A DNA stretch of 64,000 nt from Candidatus Kapaibacterium sp. (GTDB taxonomy: Bacteria > Bacteroidota > Ignavibacteria > Kapaibacteriales > UBA7675): the NCBI GenBank assembly GCA_028284775.1, contig JANQRB010000052.1, forward strand, positions 1-64,000, read 5' to 3'. A model generated the notes under the pieces. The model did no database searches. It had not been told where the DNA came from and saw only the letters and a list, made by a program, of their open reading frames with translations. Of this stretch, positions 9,552-18,868 are shown one piece after another. Within the stretch, counting starts at the first letter, position 1. Every line of letters starts with the position of its first letter. Position numbers and translations under genes: made by a program.

Positions 9552-10049
9552 CTATGACACCGGCTCGACAAGCGATTGACAGAATTCTTTGACGCGGATA
9601 TACTCTTCGGTCGAAGCGAATTCATCGGGCCTGAAAAATAAGAATGAATATGGGTTCAGATACAGCATCAGTAAATCAGGATTGTCGACCACCTTATGCA
9701 GTTTGCGATGGCTAAAAGTGCCGAAATCGGACTCTGCTCGTATTTGAGCCTCATCATAATCGAAGCTAAAAATGTGCCTGCCCCGCATTGACTGATTTTT
9801 GGCCAGCGCGCGCCGTACCGACAGCGGAAACAAAGTGTAGGGGTAGCCGATCATCACGATTGCATACAACAAGACCAACAGATTGACAGCATTAATGCCG
9901 AAGGACAGCAGCCACAGGGCAAACAAAAATAGCAAGGCGCCCAGACCAACAAAAACCCAAAGGCGTCCGCTGACTCGCAGATGATAGCGATTTGCTTTCA
10001 GGTAGCTCTGGTAGGAATAGCTAATACTTATTGTGTCGGTAGCTGGCAC
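9552..10049 (-). CDS. YcxB-like membrane protein (paralog B)
   Basis: This 165-residue protein is a sister of the one at 8837-9370, with the same order of motifs: TDTISISYSY, YLKANRYHLR, two membrane helices, YPYTLFPLSVRRALAKNQSMRG, then a soluble domain with FDYDEAQIRAESDF. I place the start at the GTG at 10049, preceded by the good ribosome binding site GGGGAAGAG and matching the N terminus of paralog A. The frame stays open further upstream, but that would overlap the preceding gene. The start lies 14 bases after the stop of the gene at 10064-10585, so the two genes form an operon. No function is known. Confidence 0.75.
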   Translation of the reverse strand: MPATDTISISYSYQSYLKANRYHLRVSGRLWVFVGLGALLFLFALWLLSFGINAVNLLVLLYAIVMIGYPYTLFPLSVRRALAKNQSMRGRHIFSFDYDEAQIRAESDFGTFSHRKLHKVVDNPDLLMLYLNPYSFLFFRPDEFASTEEYIRVKEFCQSLVEPVS

Positions 10050-10063
10050 CTGCTCTTCCCCGG

Positions 10064-10585
10064 TCAAACCGGCTCGTACGTGATCCAGTTTTCGGCTGCA
10101 TTGCGTTTGCTGACCCACAGCTGAATGCCCGGCATCGCGGCAGCCCTCACAGCTAACTCTGCGCGTGCTTCCATCTGGTTGTAATGAACGGAAATGACCT
10201 GGCTGTTGCCTTCTTTATCCCGTGCTTTAATGCACCAGCGCAGAGCACTCAGGTTTTCGTTGATCCAGACAAAGTCCTCGTCCTTAAGCTCGAGCGCAGT
10301 GCGTAAATTGGCGAGCATCGCTTCGGCTTCGTCAAATTCGGCGTGAATCGATACTGAGAGCTGTTGTGTCTCGGGACTACCGTGAGGATAGCAGATGAAA
10401 AAATACTCGTCGCCGGATTCCAGGCGTAGCGCGGTGGCGTGATAATATTCGTCGTCTTTGCCGGCCGATTCAAACTTCCAGCCCCAGCGTTCCTCTGCCT
10501 CTTTATCGCTGAGCTTGAGTACCGCCAAATGCACGGGGGTCTCGTGCATGCGAAAAGCATTGACTAATATTTGTTCAGATTTCAT
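10064..10585 (-). CDS. Hypothetical acidic cytoplasmic protein
   Basis: This 173-residue protein (ATG at 10585; a longer frame reaches 10624) has no signal peptide or membrane segment and is rich in Glu, Asp and Ala. It has a mixed alpha/beta look with segments such as RWGWKFESAGKDDEYYH and EYFFICYPHG. I do not recognise a family. It is the first gene of a likely two-gene operon with the YcxB-like protein at 9552-10049, which starts only 14 bases after its stop. Size, acidity and coupling to a small membrane protein are compatible with many roles, and I make no functional claim. Confidence 0.6.
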   Translation of the reverse strand: MKSEQILVNAFRMHETPVHLAVLKLSDKEAEERWGWKFESAGKDDEYYHATALRLESGDEYFFICYPHGSPETQQLSVSIHAEFDEAEAMLANLRTALELKDEDFVWINENLSALRWCIKARDKEGNSQVISVHYNQMEARAELAVRAAAMPGIQLWVSKRNAAENWITYEPV

Positions 10586-10669
10586 TGCATAGTCGCTTGT
10601 TCGAAGAAAAGTATAGCTATCCAAGCAAAATGCGAATTTTTAGGGAATACGGGATGAACAATCAGCATA

Positions 10670-10699
10670 GCCCGCCTGACATCTGCGTATCAGGCGGGC
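10670..10699 (-). terminator. Hairpin after the FG-GAP protein gene
   Basis: A perfect 10-base inverted repeat (GCCCGCCTGA and TCAGGCGGGC) with a 10-base loop lies 28 bases after the stop of the minus-strand gene at 10728-13511. There is no clear run of T after it, so it may be a weak terminator or an mRNA-stabilising hairpin. Confidence 0.5.
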
Positions 10700-10727
10700 C
10701 CGGATTCGGGCAGGACAGGACCAGCCC

Positions 10728-13511
10728 TTATCGAATAAGCACCAGACTGCGGGTCGCTACCGGCCGGCCATCGACAAGCAAACTGTACCGATACGCGCCA
10801 GGGGTCAACTGCGAAGCGTCGATGAGCAATTGAGCGGCGCCCTTCGCCTGCAGGGGATAGACGCCGAGCCGGCGGCCCAGGTTATCCCGCAGGACGATTT
10901 CGGCCGCGCCGCCTGTCGCCGGTAAATAATATGGTATCGTCAGTTGCTGCCGCGCCGGATTCGGCACACTGGGATACAAAGCCGGTTGTGCATCCGGGGC
11001 ATTGCCTATCGCAAGATCATCATTGTGAATTGCTGTCGGATTGCCGTTGGGCGTTTCCAGGTTCGCCGCCGGTGCAACGAGCGTAGCGCAGGCCCGGTTC
11101 AACAAATAGACCGCGCCGGCGCTGGAGCCCTGGTCATCGTCTCCATGAGCACCGAAGATCAGCTGGTCGCCGCTGATCCCGACTGCTGTCCCGAAGTGAT
11201 CATGATCATCAAGGCCGCAAGGGTAGAATTTGTCTGTCGGCGTCCAGATGCCGTTGGCATAGTCGAAGAGGTAGGCAGCGCCGCCGTTTAGAGCGCCGGC
11301 GTCATGCGGCGACGCGCCCACGACTATCCGCTTGCCGTCAATGGCGAGGTGTTCACCGAATTTGTCGCCAGCGGCGGCATCGGGAGCCATGAGCTTGGCC
11401 TCCTGTGTCCAGTCTTCGTTGCCGCAGCGAGTGAATACATAGGCGGCACCGGCATCGCTCGCTGCTTCGTCATCCTCACGGGCGCCGATAAGCACTGTCT
11501 GCCCGCTTATACCCAGCCACACGCCGAACATATCGCCGGCATCGGCATCGGCCGCCGTCAGCCGCTGCCGCTCGTTCCACAGGGCGCCGCTGCGCTCGAA
11601 CAGGTACGCGGCGCCCGCATTGACGCCGTTTGCATCGTCGCCATAGGCACCAATAACGGCCACATCGGCATGCAATGCCAGATGATTGCCAAACTGCAGG
11701 TCGGTGGAGCTCGTGCTTACACTCAGGATCTGCAGCTCCTCCCAACTGTCTCCGTCATATTCAAAAACGTAGACTGCGCCCGCATTGCTCAGGGCGCCGT
11801 CGGCATAACGGGCGCTCACCATAACAAGGTCGCCGTCGACGACAACCGCATCGCCGAACTCATCACCTGCCTCAGTGTCACTGCCGGTCAGTTTCTGCTC
11901 TTCGATCCAGGCGCTGCCGTCGAAGCGGTACACATAAGCAGCGCCCGCGTTAAGCCCCCTGTCGTCGTCTTCGCGCGCGCCGACAATCGCCAGGTTGGCA
12001 TCGATCCACACGCTTTGACCGAAAAGGTCATTGGCGTCGAGGCCGCCGGGCAACACTTGTTGCATCTGTGTCCAGATGCCATTCGATTCCTCGTAAAAAT
12101 ACGCGGCGCCGCCATTGAGCGCACGGGCATCGCTGTTGTGCGCACCCACGATCGCTCTCCTGCCGCTGACTGCGACGGCCGCGCCGAACTGATCGCCAAG
12201 GACGCCGTCCGAAGACAACACTTTGTTAAGCATGCACTCATCGCTGCCGACGGAATAGCAGAGTTGTTCGAGCATATAGATCGCACCGGCGCTGGAGCCA
12301 TTGTCGTCGTCGCCATGCGCGCCGGAAATCAGATTTTCGCCGCTGATGCCGACGCCGGTACCGAAATGATCATGGTCGTCCAGCCCGTCGGCAATAAATT
12401 TGCCGGTCTGCTGCCAGACGCCGCCGATCAGGGTGAACAAATAGACCGCGCCGCCATTGAGGGCTGCTTCGTCATGCGGCGACGCTCCAACGATGATTCG
12501 ATCACCTTCGATTGCCAGGTGCTCGCCGAACTTATCGCCCGCGGCGGCGTCCTCGGCCGTCAGCTTGCTATCCTGATTCCAGCTGCCGTCCTGGTTGCGC
12601 GTGAAAATATAAACGGCGCCGGCATCGCCGGCAGCTTCGTCATCCTCTCGGGCGCCGATTGCCAGCGTCGCTCCGCTGAGACCCAACCACACGCCGAACA
12701 TATCGCCGGCATCAGCATCAGCAGCGGTGAGCCGTTGTTTCTCGGTCCAGACACCGCCGACCCGTTCGAATATGTATGCGGCGCCGGCATTGAGGCCATT
12801 CATGTCATCGCCATACGCGCCGATCGCCGCGTAGGTGCCATCCAAGGCAATGTGATAGCCAAACTGCAAATCAGTGGAGCCTGTGCTGACGCTGAGCTTC
12901 TGATCCTGCTGCCACGAGCTGCCGTTGTGACTAAACATGTAGACGGCACCGGCATTGCTGCGGCTGCCGTCGTTATAGCGAGCGCCCACCATGGCATAAT
13001 TGCCTTCAATATGCACCGCATCCCCGAAAGCGTCGCCGGACTGACTATCGCTGCCGGTCAGTTTTTGCTCCTCGATCCAGCTGCTGCCGTCAAAGCGATA
13101 GATATAGGCGGCGCCGGCATTGCTGGCCTTATCATCGTCTTCACGCGCCCCGACAATCGCCAGGTCGCCTTCAATCCACACGCTTTGTCCGAACAAATCA
13201 CCAACGTCAAGACCGACGGGCGCCAGCTTCTGACGCTGTGTCCACTCGCCGGCAGTTAACTCAAACAGGTAAGCGGCACCGGAATTGAGCGTAACGGCAT
13301 CTTGGTTGTGCGCGCCGACGATGGCCCAGTTGCCGCTGATAGCAACAGCTGCGCCAAATTGATCGCCCAGGGCTCCATCGGATGACAAGATTTTTGTAAT
13401 GGAATACTCCCCCGCAGGAAGAAGGACTGAAGTGCTAAGCCCCATCAGCAGGGCAAGTGCAAAGGACAAGCTGAAGGCTGTACCTCGGGTTGGACTACAA
13501 AGTTTTCGCAT
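10728..13511 (-). CDS. Secreted FG-GAP repeat protein with T9SS sorting domain
   Basis: This 927-residue protein has a signal peptide, about fourteen FG-GAP-like repeats and a C-terminal T9SS type A sorting domain (NPARQQLTIPYYLP...LTPGAYRYSLLVDG, about residues 845-927). The repeats carry the pattern DxFGxxVxIxGxxxIVGAxxDD...NAGAAYxF, which in integrin-like propellers builds calcium-binding blades. They fall into two sets of about seven: residues about 38-421 and 433-815 match each other along their length, so the gene arose by an internal duplication of about 1.17 kb. The product should be an exported double propeller bound to the cell surface or released. A 16-base palindrome 78 bases upstream may be its operator. 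A long open frame on the other strand (11304-13259) is an artefact of the repeat composition. Confidence 0.9.
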   Translation of the reverse strand: MRKLCSPTRGTAFSLSFALALLMGLSTSVLLPAGEYSITKILSSDGALGDQFGAAVAISGNWAIVGAHNQDAVTLNSGAAYLFELTAGEWTQRQKLAPVGLDVGDLFGQSVWIEGDLAIVGAREDDDKASNAGAAYIYRFDGSSWIEEQKLTGSDSQSGDAFGDAVHIEGNYAMVGARYNDGSRSNAGAVYMFSHNGSSWQQDQKLSVSTGSTDLQFGYHIALDGTYAAIGAYGDDMNGLNAGAAYIFERVGGVWTEKQRLTAADADAGDMFGVWLGLSGATLAIGAREDDEAAGDAGAVYIFTRNQDGSWNQDSKLTAEDAAAGDKFGEHLAIEGDRIIVGASPHDEAALNGGAVYLFTLIGGVWQQTGKFIADGLDDHDHFGTGVGISGENLISGAHGDDDNGSSAGAIYMLEQLCYSVGSDECMLNKVLSSDGVLGDQFGAAVAVSGRRAIVGAHNSDARALNGGAAYFYEESNGIWTQMQQVLPGGLDANDLFGQSVWIDANLAIVGAREDDDRGLNAGAAYVYRFDGSAWIEEQKLTGSDTEAGDEFGDAVVVDGDLVMVSARYADGALSNAGAVYVFEYDGDSWEELQILSVSTSSTDLQFGNHLALHADVAVIGAYGDDANGVNAGAAYLFERSGALWNERQRLTAADADAGDMFGVWLGISGQTVLIGAREDDEAASDAGAAYVFTRCGNEDWTQEAKLMAPDAAAGDKFGEHLAIDGKRIVVGASPHDAGALNGGAAYLFDYANGIWTPTDKFYPCGLDDHDHFGTAVGISGDQLIFGAHGDDDQGSSAGAVYLLNRACATLVAPAANLETPNGNPTAIHNDDLAIGNAPDAQPALYPSVPNPARQQLTIPYYLPATGGAAEIVLRDNLGRRLGVYPLQAKGAAQLLIDASQLTPGAYRYSLLVDGRPVATRSLVLIR

Positions 13512-13974
13512 GAGAATGAACTCCCGTTCTGAATGGTTAATTCATCGAGTTAGCTTGTCGTACAAATGGGTGTTAAGACAGCAACCGAGCGAATAGCTAT
13601 TCGCTATTCACCTGTCGGTTAATCATTAAGGTGGCCGTATTCACAAGATCATACGCCAGCAGACGAATACCGCCTTCTCGGCGTGAAATGAGTGACAGGC
13701 AGGGTGGATATGCTATGCGAATGGTTACGACCATCCGCATGCACAGGCAACCCGAATATCTGAAAATTGCGAGTGTATTCCAAGTACTATTTGCGTACCT
13801 ACAGCCGGCTGTGGATCTCTTTCACGAATGGACTCGTCAAAGCTTGCCTGACGAGGGATCGCAGTGGCGATGTTAAATTCCGGCGTCCTGTTGCAGTATC
13901 GAAATGTACGGAAAAAATGCGCCGACAATCGACGCGATGCCGGCCTATGCACGCGCGCTGAGCTACGGGCCTAG
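13512..13974. other. Intergenic region upstream of the FG-GAP gene
   Basis: These 463 bases lie between the start of the FG-GAP gene and the end of the anti-sigma-like gene, both on the minus strand. They should hold the promoter of the FG-GAP gene and the terminator of the sigma operon. The only clear structure is the palindrome at 13589-13604. The small open frames here lack ribosome binding sites and protein-like composition. Confidence 0.45.
13589..13604. promoter_or_regulatory. Perfect 16-base palindrome, candidate operator
   Basis: The sequence GCGAATAGCTATTCGC is a perfect palindrome 78 bases upstream of the start of the FG-GAP gene. Read on the minus strand it continues a direct repeat of GAATAGC. 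A related inverted repeat occurs at 3838-3857. It could bind a dimeric regulator; which one is unknown. Confidence 0.4.
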
Positions 13975-15048
13975 CTAGTCGCTGGCGTGTTGGCGCTGCA
14001 GGGTGCTGAGCTGCCGCTGCCATTTGCCCATTTCGCCGGAATCGAGCGAATCATATATCTGAATGCAGCGTTCAAGGTAGCGCAGCGCCTGTGGCAGGTC
14101 GCCGCTTTCAGCTTCCAAAAGTCCGAGGTCTCCATAGGCGCGGGCGGCCAGGCTCGAATGACCCCCGCTTTCAAAAACGGCGAGAGCATGCAGTAAATGG
14201 CGTCGACTCGACTCGATCTGACGTAAGTCCCGCTGCAGACGGCCGATTTTCGTTTCCGTAATCGCCGCTTTGACGACATCGCCGGCACGCAGCGACTCTT
14301 CCATCGCTTCCTCTAATTGACGAATTTCCAGTTCATAGCGCTGACGAAGGCTATTGGGCGGCGCCGGAGCGGATCCGCGTGCATTGCGCTCCGAACTTGG
14401 CGGCGGCGGCGAGACGACCTGCGCCGGCAGCGTATCCTGTCCTTCCGCCTCCTGCGCGGGCTCGTTCGTAGCAAGGACGGGATCGGATTCGACGACATCG
14501 GGCTCCACAACGGGGACGATGGCCTCGCCATCCGGCCTGACTGCGACAGGCGCGGAAGCGGCACTGTCACTGCCATCGAAAATAGCTGATTCCGCTTCCC
14601 GGGCGATGGGGTCGGCAGGTGTCGGCACCGGGGCAGGCACTTCCGGCGCTTTGATCTGCTCGTGTACCGACTCTTGCTTGGCAAGATCCGAAGGAGCCTC
14701 GCCGGGCTGCCAGCTTATTGCCAGCCACACTGCCAGGGAGCCCGTTAGCGCTGCGACCGCCCAGGTCATTAATTTGCCCATTCCCGCTGAAAAGCCGGCC
14801 GCACCGGCAGATGACAAGGATTGCGATTGAATCTTGCTTTTGATGCTTCGTTCTACCTGCGCACGTAGTGGCTCGAATTCATGAATGGCGTGATCACCTT
14901 CACTCCGCAGAGACTGTTCCAATTGCACCAGCTCCTGTACTTCGCGCCCAAAATCCGCGGACGACGCCATCCGCTCATTCAGCAGGCGCTGTTCAGCAGT
15001 GCTCAATCCACCGTCAAGCAGCTTCATCAATAACTCGTCATCTTTCAT
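13975..15048 (-). CDS. Putative anti-sigma factor with C-terminal TPR-like region
   Basis: This 357-residue protein starts at an ATG at 15048 that overlaps the stop codon of the ECF sigma gene (ATGA), the usual sign of translational coupling. The N terminus (DDELLMKLLDGGLSTAEQRLL) resembles the sigma-binding end of anti-sigma factors, but there is no HxxxCxxC zinc motif. One membrane helix lies near residues 92-113 (LMTWAVAALTGSLAVWLAISW region). A Pro/Ala/Glu-rich linker follows to about 225, and then a helical, TPR-like periplasmic tail. The protein probably holds the sigma factor at the membrane until a periplasmic signal arrives. The anti-sigma role is inferred from gene order and topology. 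Confidence 0.72.
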   Translation of the reverse strand: MKDDELLMKLLDGGLSTAEQRLLNERMASSADFGREVQELVQLEQSLRSEGDHAIHEFEPLRAQVERSIKSKIQSQSLSSAGAAGFSAGMGKLMTWAVAALTGSLAVWLAISWQPGEAPSDLAKQESVHEQIKAPEVPAPVPTPADPIAREAESAIFDGSDSAASAPVAVRPDGEAIVPVVEPDVVESDPVLATNEPAQEAEGQDTLPAQVVSPPPPSSERNARGSAPAPPNSLRQRYELEIRQLEEAMEESLRAGDVVKAAITETKIGRLQRDLRQIESSRRHLLHALAVFESGGHSSLAARAYGDLGLLEAESGDLPQALRYLERCIQIYDSLDSGEMGKWQRQLSTLQRQHASD

Positions 15049-15605
15049 TTGCTCATCTCTGACTGAGGAGTAAGAAGTTCACGAAGCGCCTTCTTGGCGC
15101 GAAATACACGAATTTTTGCTACGGAGAGTGAAAATCCGAATTGCCGGGCGATTTCATCATACGAACAGTCGCCGTAATAGCGCAGCTCGAGCGGCTGCCG
15201 CAAGTTGTCCGGCAGGCTCGCAATAGCCTTAACCAGCGCCTCGCGCATAAGAGTATCAGGGCCTTTGTTGTGCTCGACGCCGCCTACCAGCTCGTCGCGT
15301 TCGTCAATACTGACTCTCCGCTTGCTCTTCTTGACCGCGCGGACACTGAAATTTCGCGCGATCGTAAACAGCCACGCCTCGAAGTTGCCTCCTCTAAACG
15401 TCGCCCGATTTTCATACATGGAAGCAAACGTGTGCTGGTATGCATCGTTAGCCAATATCTTGTCTTTGGTTACTGTCAGGCAATACGCGTAAATCCGCCG
15501 ATCATAACGTCGATACAGCGTGGCGAAGGCTTCGTGATCGTGCTGTTGCACTAACGCGAACAACTCTTCGTTAGCGAGCGCCTCGTAGTTAATTCCCTTG
15601 CTCAT
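15045..15605 (-). CDS. ECF RNA polymerase sigma factor (sigma-70 family)
   Basis: This 186-residue protein has sigma region 2 at about residues 25-92 (FATLYRRYDRRIYAYCLTVT, then FRGGNFEAWLFTIARNFSV) and region 4 at about 120-175 (IASLPDNLRQPLELRYYGDCSYDEIA). It has no region 1 or 3, as is normal for ECF factors. It should direct RNA polymerase to a small regulon, often including its own operon. The stop overlaps the start of the membrane anti-sigma-like gene at 13975-15048. No matching promoter pair could be defined by eye. Confidence 0.93.
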   Translation of the reverse strand: MSKGINYEALANEELFALVQQHDHEAFATLYRRYDRRIYAYCLTVTKDKILANDAYQHTFASMYENRATFRGGNFEAWLFTIARNFSVRAVKKSKRRVSIDERDELVGGVEHNKGPDTLMREALVKAIASLPDNLRQPLELRYYGDCSYDEIARQFGFSLSVAKIRVFRAKKALRELLTPQSEMSK

Positions 15606-15756
15606 GTTCGTTCCTGGCAGACCAAGGCTGTCCGCCCGCGATGGTTACATTAGCATTCTATTATTTGCGTGGCGCAAACTTGGGGAGTCGCTTATTTGTC
15701 TACCCGGCCCGGCAGCCTGGTGAATGAAGACGCTCTGAATGACAGCCGGTTGAAGC

Positions 15757-16353
15757 TCAGCTTTCGATCCATTCGACTTTTTCCGCGATGGGTCTGCGTT
15801 TCCCGGTCCGCCGAGGAGCGTCGCTGCGTCCAAGATAAAAAAATCCCAGACAGCGGTCCATTGGTCCCAAGCTGAGAAAATCTTTCATCCCGTCCGAATA
15901 GGTACCGGCGCCGCTGCTCCAATAGCCGTCGACACCTTCGTGTGCGGCAACGGTCAAGTGCATATTCTGCACGGCGCAGGCCACCGCGGCAATCTCTTCG
16001 ACCTCGGGCACCGTCTCTCGTTCGCTGCGATGCATACAAATAGCGATGATATGCGACACCTGTTCGGGCAGCCGGCGAAACTTGGCGATTTTTTCCGGCC
16101 GCTGTTTTTCCGGGGGTGTTGTACTGCGATAAATGCGTTCCATTGCCTCCGTGAGACGCAGCAAGCCCTGTCCGCTGAAGACCTTAAAACGCCAGGGCTC
16201 CGTAAACTTGTGCGTCGGTGCCCAATTGGCGTTTTCGAGCATCAGCTCTACAAAACTGCGCTCGACCTCGCCGCCCTTGTATTCAGCCGGAAAGACCGAC
16301 CGCCGCAATCGTATGAGCTGCTGAATTTCACGAAGACGCTCTGTCGCTGCCAT
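15757..16353 (-). CDS. Nitroreductase family protein
   Basis: This 198-residue protein is a nitroreductase-fold flavoprotein. The FMN-binding start RRSVFPAEYKGGEV, the block NANWAPTHKFTEPWRFKV and the C-terminal LGFFYLGR are typical. It belongs to a different branch from the protein at 7449-8048: the THKFTEPWRF form is seen in the YdjA-like group, whose members reduce nitroaromatics weakly. It is a cytoplasmic, probably dimeric NAD(P)H oxidoreductase of unknown substrate. It lies alone on the minus strand, divergent from the OmpA-family gene. Confidence 0.9.
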   Translation of the reverse strand: MAATERLREIQQLIRLRRSVFPAEYKGGEVERSFVELMLENANWAPTHKFTEPWRFKVFSGQGLLRLTEAMERIYRSTTPPEKQRPEKIAKFRRLPEQVSHIIAICMHRSERETVPEVEEIAAVACAVQNMHLTVAAHEGVDGYWSSGAGTYSDGMKDFLSLGPMDRCLGFFYLGRSDAPRRTGKRRPIAEKVEWIES

Positions 16354-16599
16354 AGATGTTGAATTCCTGAATCAAATCTCGCCTGCCATTCGGATCCCGT
16401 CTTGATACGAACTCGATGCGTTTCTATTGGCAGCGGGGCCTGCTGCCGCCGACAGCCAATCGCCCGTCGAAATATTTTCGCCCTAGGAGATTTGCAAGTA
16501 TTTTGCCGCGCAAACAAAAGCGGACGCTTTTTCGACAGTGACTGCGATCAAAGAGACCTGAGTGGGAAGCTCAACTCCGGCACAAGGAATGGATAAGCG

Positions 16600-18705
16600 T
16601 TGAAGGCAACAACACTCTTCGCAACACTGCGCCTCGTAAACCTGTATCTGGCTGTTTTCGCGGCGGCCGGGCTGCCGCTGAACGGCGGTCAATACTTGAA
16701 ACTCGGCTTTGGCGGAGGATTGAGCAGCAGCAGCCACGCCGTCAGTTTCGTCAACCTGGAGGGAGCCGATTCGCCTTTCAGCCTCCCTTTCACTACAGGC
16801 AGCGGACTGGGCTTTAACGGTTTTCATCGGCTCTCTTACAAGCTTGTCGACCCCTTGTGGGCGGGTCTGCAAATTGACATCAGTCACACGACGCTGCGCT
16901 TTCGCGCCGACGAACTGCTTGAGAGCGACGACGGAACAGTCCAGGCCGCCGAACATCACCTCGATGCGGCCCTGACGCGCATCGGCATCGAGCCCTTTGC
17001 CAACTTTTCACTCGGCAGTGAGCTGGATGTCAGTCTGGGCCTGCAATTCGGATTCGCGATCGATTCGGATCATGAGGAGCTCCGCATCGGCAGCGACAGT
17101 GTCGATGGCATGGAGCAGATTCGGCGCGAAGTATTGTCCAAAGGCCCTTTGCCGAACCTGCGCCAGGGCGCACCAGCGCTGCGAATCGCCCTGGGCTACT
17201 CCCGGACGTTAGCTTCAAATCTTGCGGTACAGGCCCGCCTGTTTGCCCGGCGCCGCTTCGATGCGCCGGTAAACGGACTCGACTGGACGGTCACGGACTT
17301 TGGCATCGATCTGGCGCTGCTCTTCAGTCAGGAAGAAACGGAACGCATCCTCTTCCGCGATACACTCCATCAACGCGACACCATCGTACGGCTGCAAGGC
17401 GGGCTGGAGGCCGAGCGTCATTATCGCTTGCGCAGCGATACCATTATCAATCGCCGCAGCCTGCCTGAGGGCGTGGGACTGATCAGCACGATCCATGAGG
17501 AATACGTCAGGGTAATTCCGGAAGAACGTCCGCTGCTGGACGGCAACCTGGAGGTTCGCTTCCTTGATGAAAACGGCGAGGAGTATTCGGAAATCAACGT
17601 CAGTGTTATCGAGCGCAGCCGCCGCACGTTTTACTCCATCCTGCCCTATGTCTTTTTCGAGGCCGACGCCGCCGAGCTGCCGCAGCGCTATCGCCGTCTG
17701 CAGCCGCAGGCAACACCGTCGTATGTCCTTCACCGGCGAAGCAAGCCCACTGCGCTCGGCATTTACTACGACCTGCTCAACATCATCGGCCGCCGTATGC
17801 GGGATCATCCCGCTGCGACCCTGCAGTTGACCGGCTGCAATGGCGGTTCGGAAGGCGAACGCGGCGGACGAGCCCTGTCGCGGAGCCGCGCCGAAGCCGT
17901 CCAACGTTACCTCATGCGGGTCTGGGATATCGATGACGGCCGCCTGCAGTTACATGCCCGCGATTTGCCGGCTTTTCCGTCGTTGACGAATGATGAGCGC
18001 GGCCTACCGGAAAATCGCCGCGTCGAGCTGGAATCGGATACGCCGGCGATCCTTGCGCCGCTGGAAATCCTGGATACGATCCGAATCGCCAGCCCGCCCG
18101 CCGTGCGATTCTATCCGCTTGCCCTTTCGGAAGCAGGACTCGCCGATTGGCGGCTTGATGTCAACAGTGGCAGAGGCCTCGTCAAATCATTCAGCGGCGA
18201 AGGACGGCCCGATCGTAGCATTGACTGGTACATGAGCGACGATCTGGGCTTTGTAGCGCTCGAAAACAATCAGCTCGATTGTGTCTTGCACCTGCGCGAT
18301 ATCGAAGAACAAAGTTTTCAGACCTCAACCGCCACGATACGTTTTCACCTGGACACGCTCAATGCGAATTCACTGCGGCAGGAGGCTACGATCGAGCGAT
18401 TTTCGATGATTTTCTTCGCCTACGATGATGCCGCTATGGCCGGACAATATCAATATCTGCTGGATGAAATCGAGCCCAGGCTGGCTTCGGCGCAGCGCAT
18501 AAGCATCGTCGGCACAACTGATGTTATCGGCGATGAGAACTATAATCGCCGTCTGTCGCTCAGCCGCGCCCAAACTATCGCTTCGCTGCTGCATATTCAG
18601 AACGCCGCGATACGGGGGGATGGCGAAGATGCCCGGAGCTTTCCCAACGCATTGCCGGAAGGCCGCTTCTACAGCCGCCGCGTTGATATTTACCTCGAAC
18701 GCTGA
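16600..18705 (+). CDS. OmpA-family outer-membrane protein with two OmpA-like regions
   Basis: This 701-residue protein opens at a TTG at 16600, preceded by AAGGAATGG, and begins with a signal peptide. Residues about 28-225 look like an outer-membrane beta-barrel (YLKLGFGGGLSSSSHAVSF). Two OmpA-like regions follow. One starts near residue 346 (LPYVFFEADAAELPQRY...LTGCNGG...LSRSRAEAVQRYL) and one near 603 (IFFAYDDAAM...ISIVGTTDVIGDENYNRRLSLSRAQTIASLL). Such domains bind peptidoglycan and tie the outer membrane to the wall. The double arrangement with a long insert between is unusual, but similar proteins are known in FCB bacteria. The start codon is the least certain point. Confidence 0.82.
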   Translation: MKATTLFATLRLVNLYLAVFAAAGLPLNGGQYLKLGFGGGLSSSSHAVSFVNLEGADSPFSLPFTTGSGLGFNGFHRLSYKLVDPLWAGLQIDISHTTLRFRADELLESDDGTVQAAEHHLDAALTRIGIEPFANFSLGSELDVSLGLQFGFAIDSDHEELRIGSDSVDGMEQIRREVLSKGPLPNLRQGAPALRIALGYSRTLASNLAVQARLFARRRFDAPVNGLDWTVTDFGIDLALLFSQEETERILFRDTLHQRDTIVRLQGGLEAERHYRLRSDTIINRRSLPEGVGLISTIHEEYVRVIPEERPLLDGNLEVRFLDENGEEYSEINVSVIERSRRTFYSILPYVFFEADAAELPQRYRRLQPQATPSYVLHRRSKPTALGIYYDLLNIIGRRMRDHPAATLQLTGCNGGSEGERGGRALSRSRAEAVQRYLMRVWDIDDGRLQLHARDLPAFPSLTNDERGLPENRRVELESDTPAILAPLEILDTIRIASPPAVRFYPLALSEAGLADWRLDVNSGRGLVKSFSGEGRPDRSIDWYMSDDLGFVALENNQLDCVLHLRDIEEQSFQTSTATIRFHLDTLNANSLRQEATIERFSMIFFAYDDAAMAGQYQYLLDEIEPRLASAQRISIVGTTDVIGDENYNRRLSLSRAQTIASLLHIQNAAIRGDGEDARSFPNALPEGRFYSRRVDIYLER

Positions 18706-18868
18706 TGCATGGCTCCCGTGTCCGGCAAATCCAGGCTCTCTTGCCACCGGCACGTGTCGGTAATTTTGCCGCGGGGTCTTTGGATATTCTGCCGAATCAC
18801 CATAATTTCAGTCCAACATCGCTAAGATGTTAGATTATTCCTTCAACCATTTCCATTGAGGTTTTCAA

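Noticed and set aside
11304..13259. 651-residue open frame on the plus strand inside the FG-GAP gene
   Set aside because: It is antisense to a gene with signal peptide, repeats and a T9SS domain. Its periodic composition mirrors the repeats of the real gene, and the lack of stops follows from codon bias in them.
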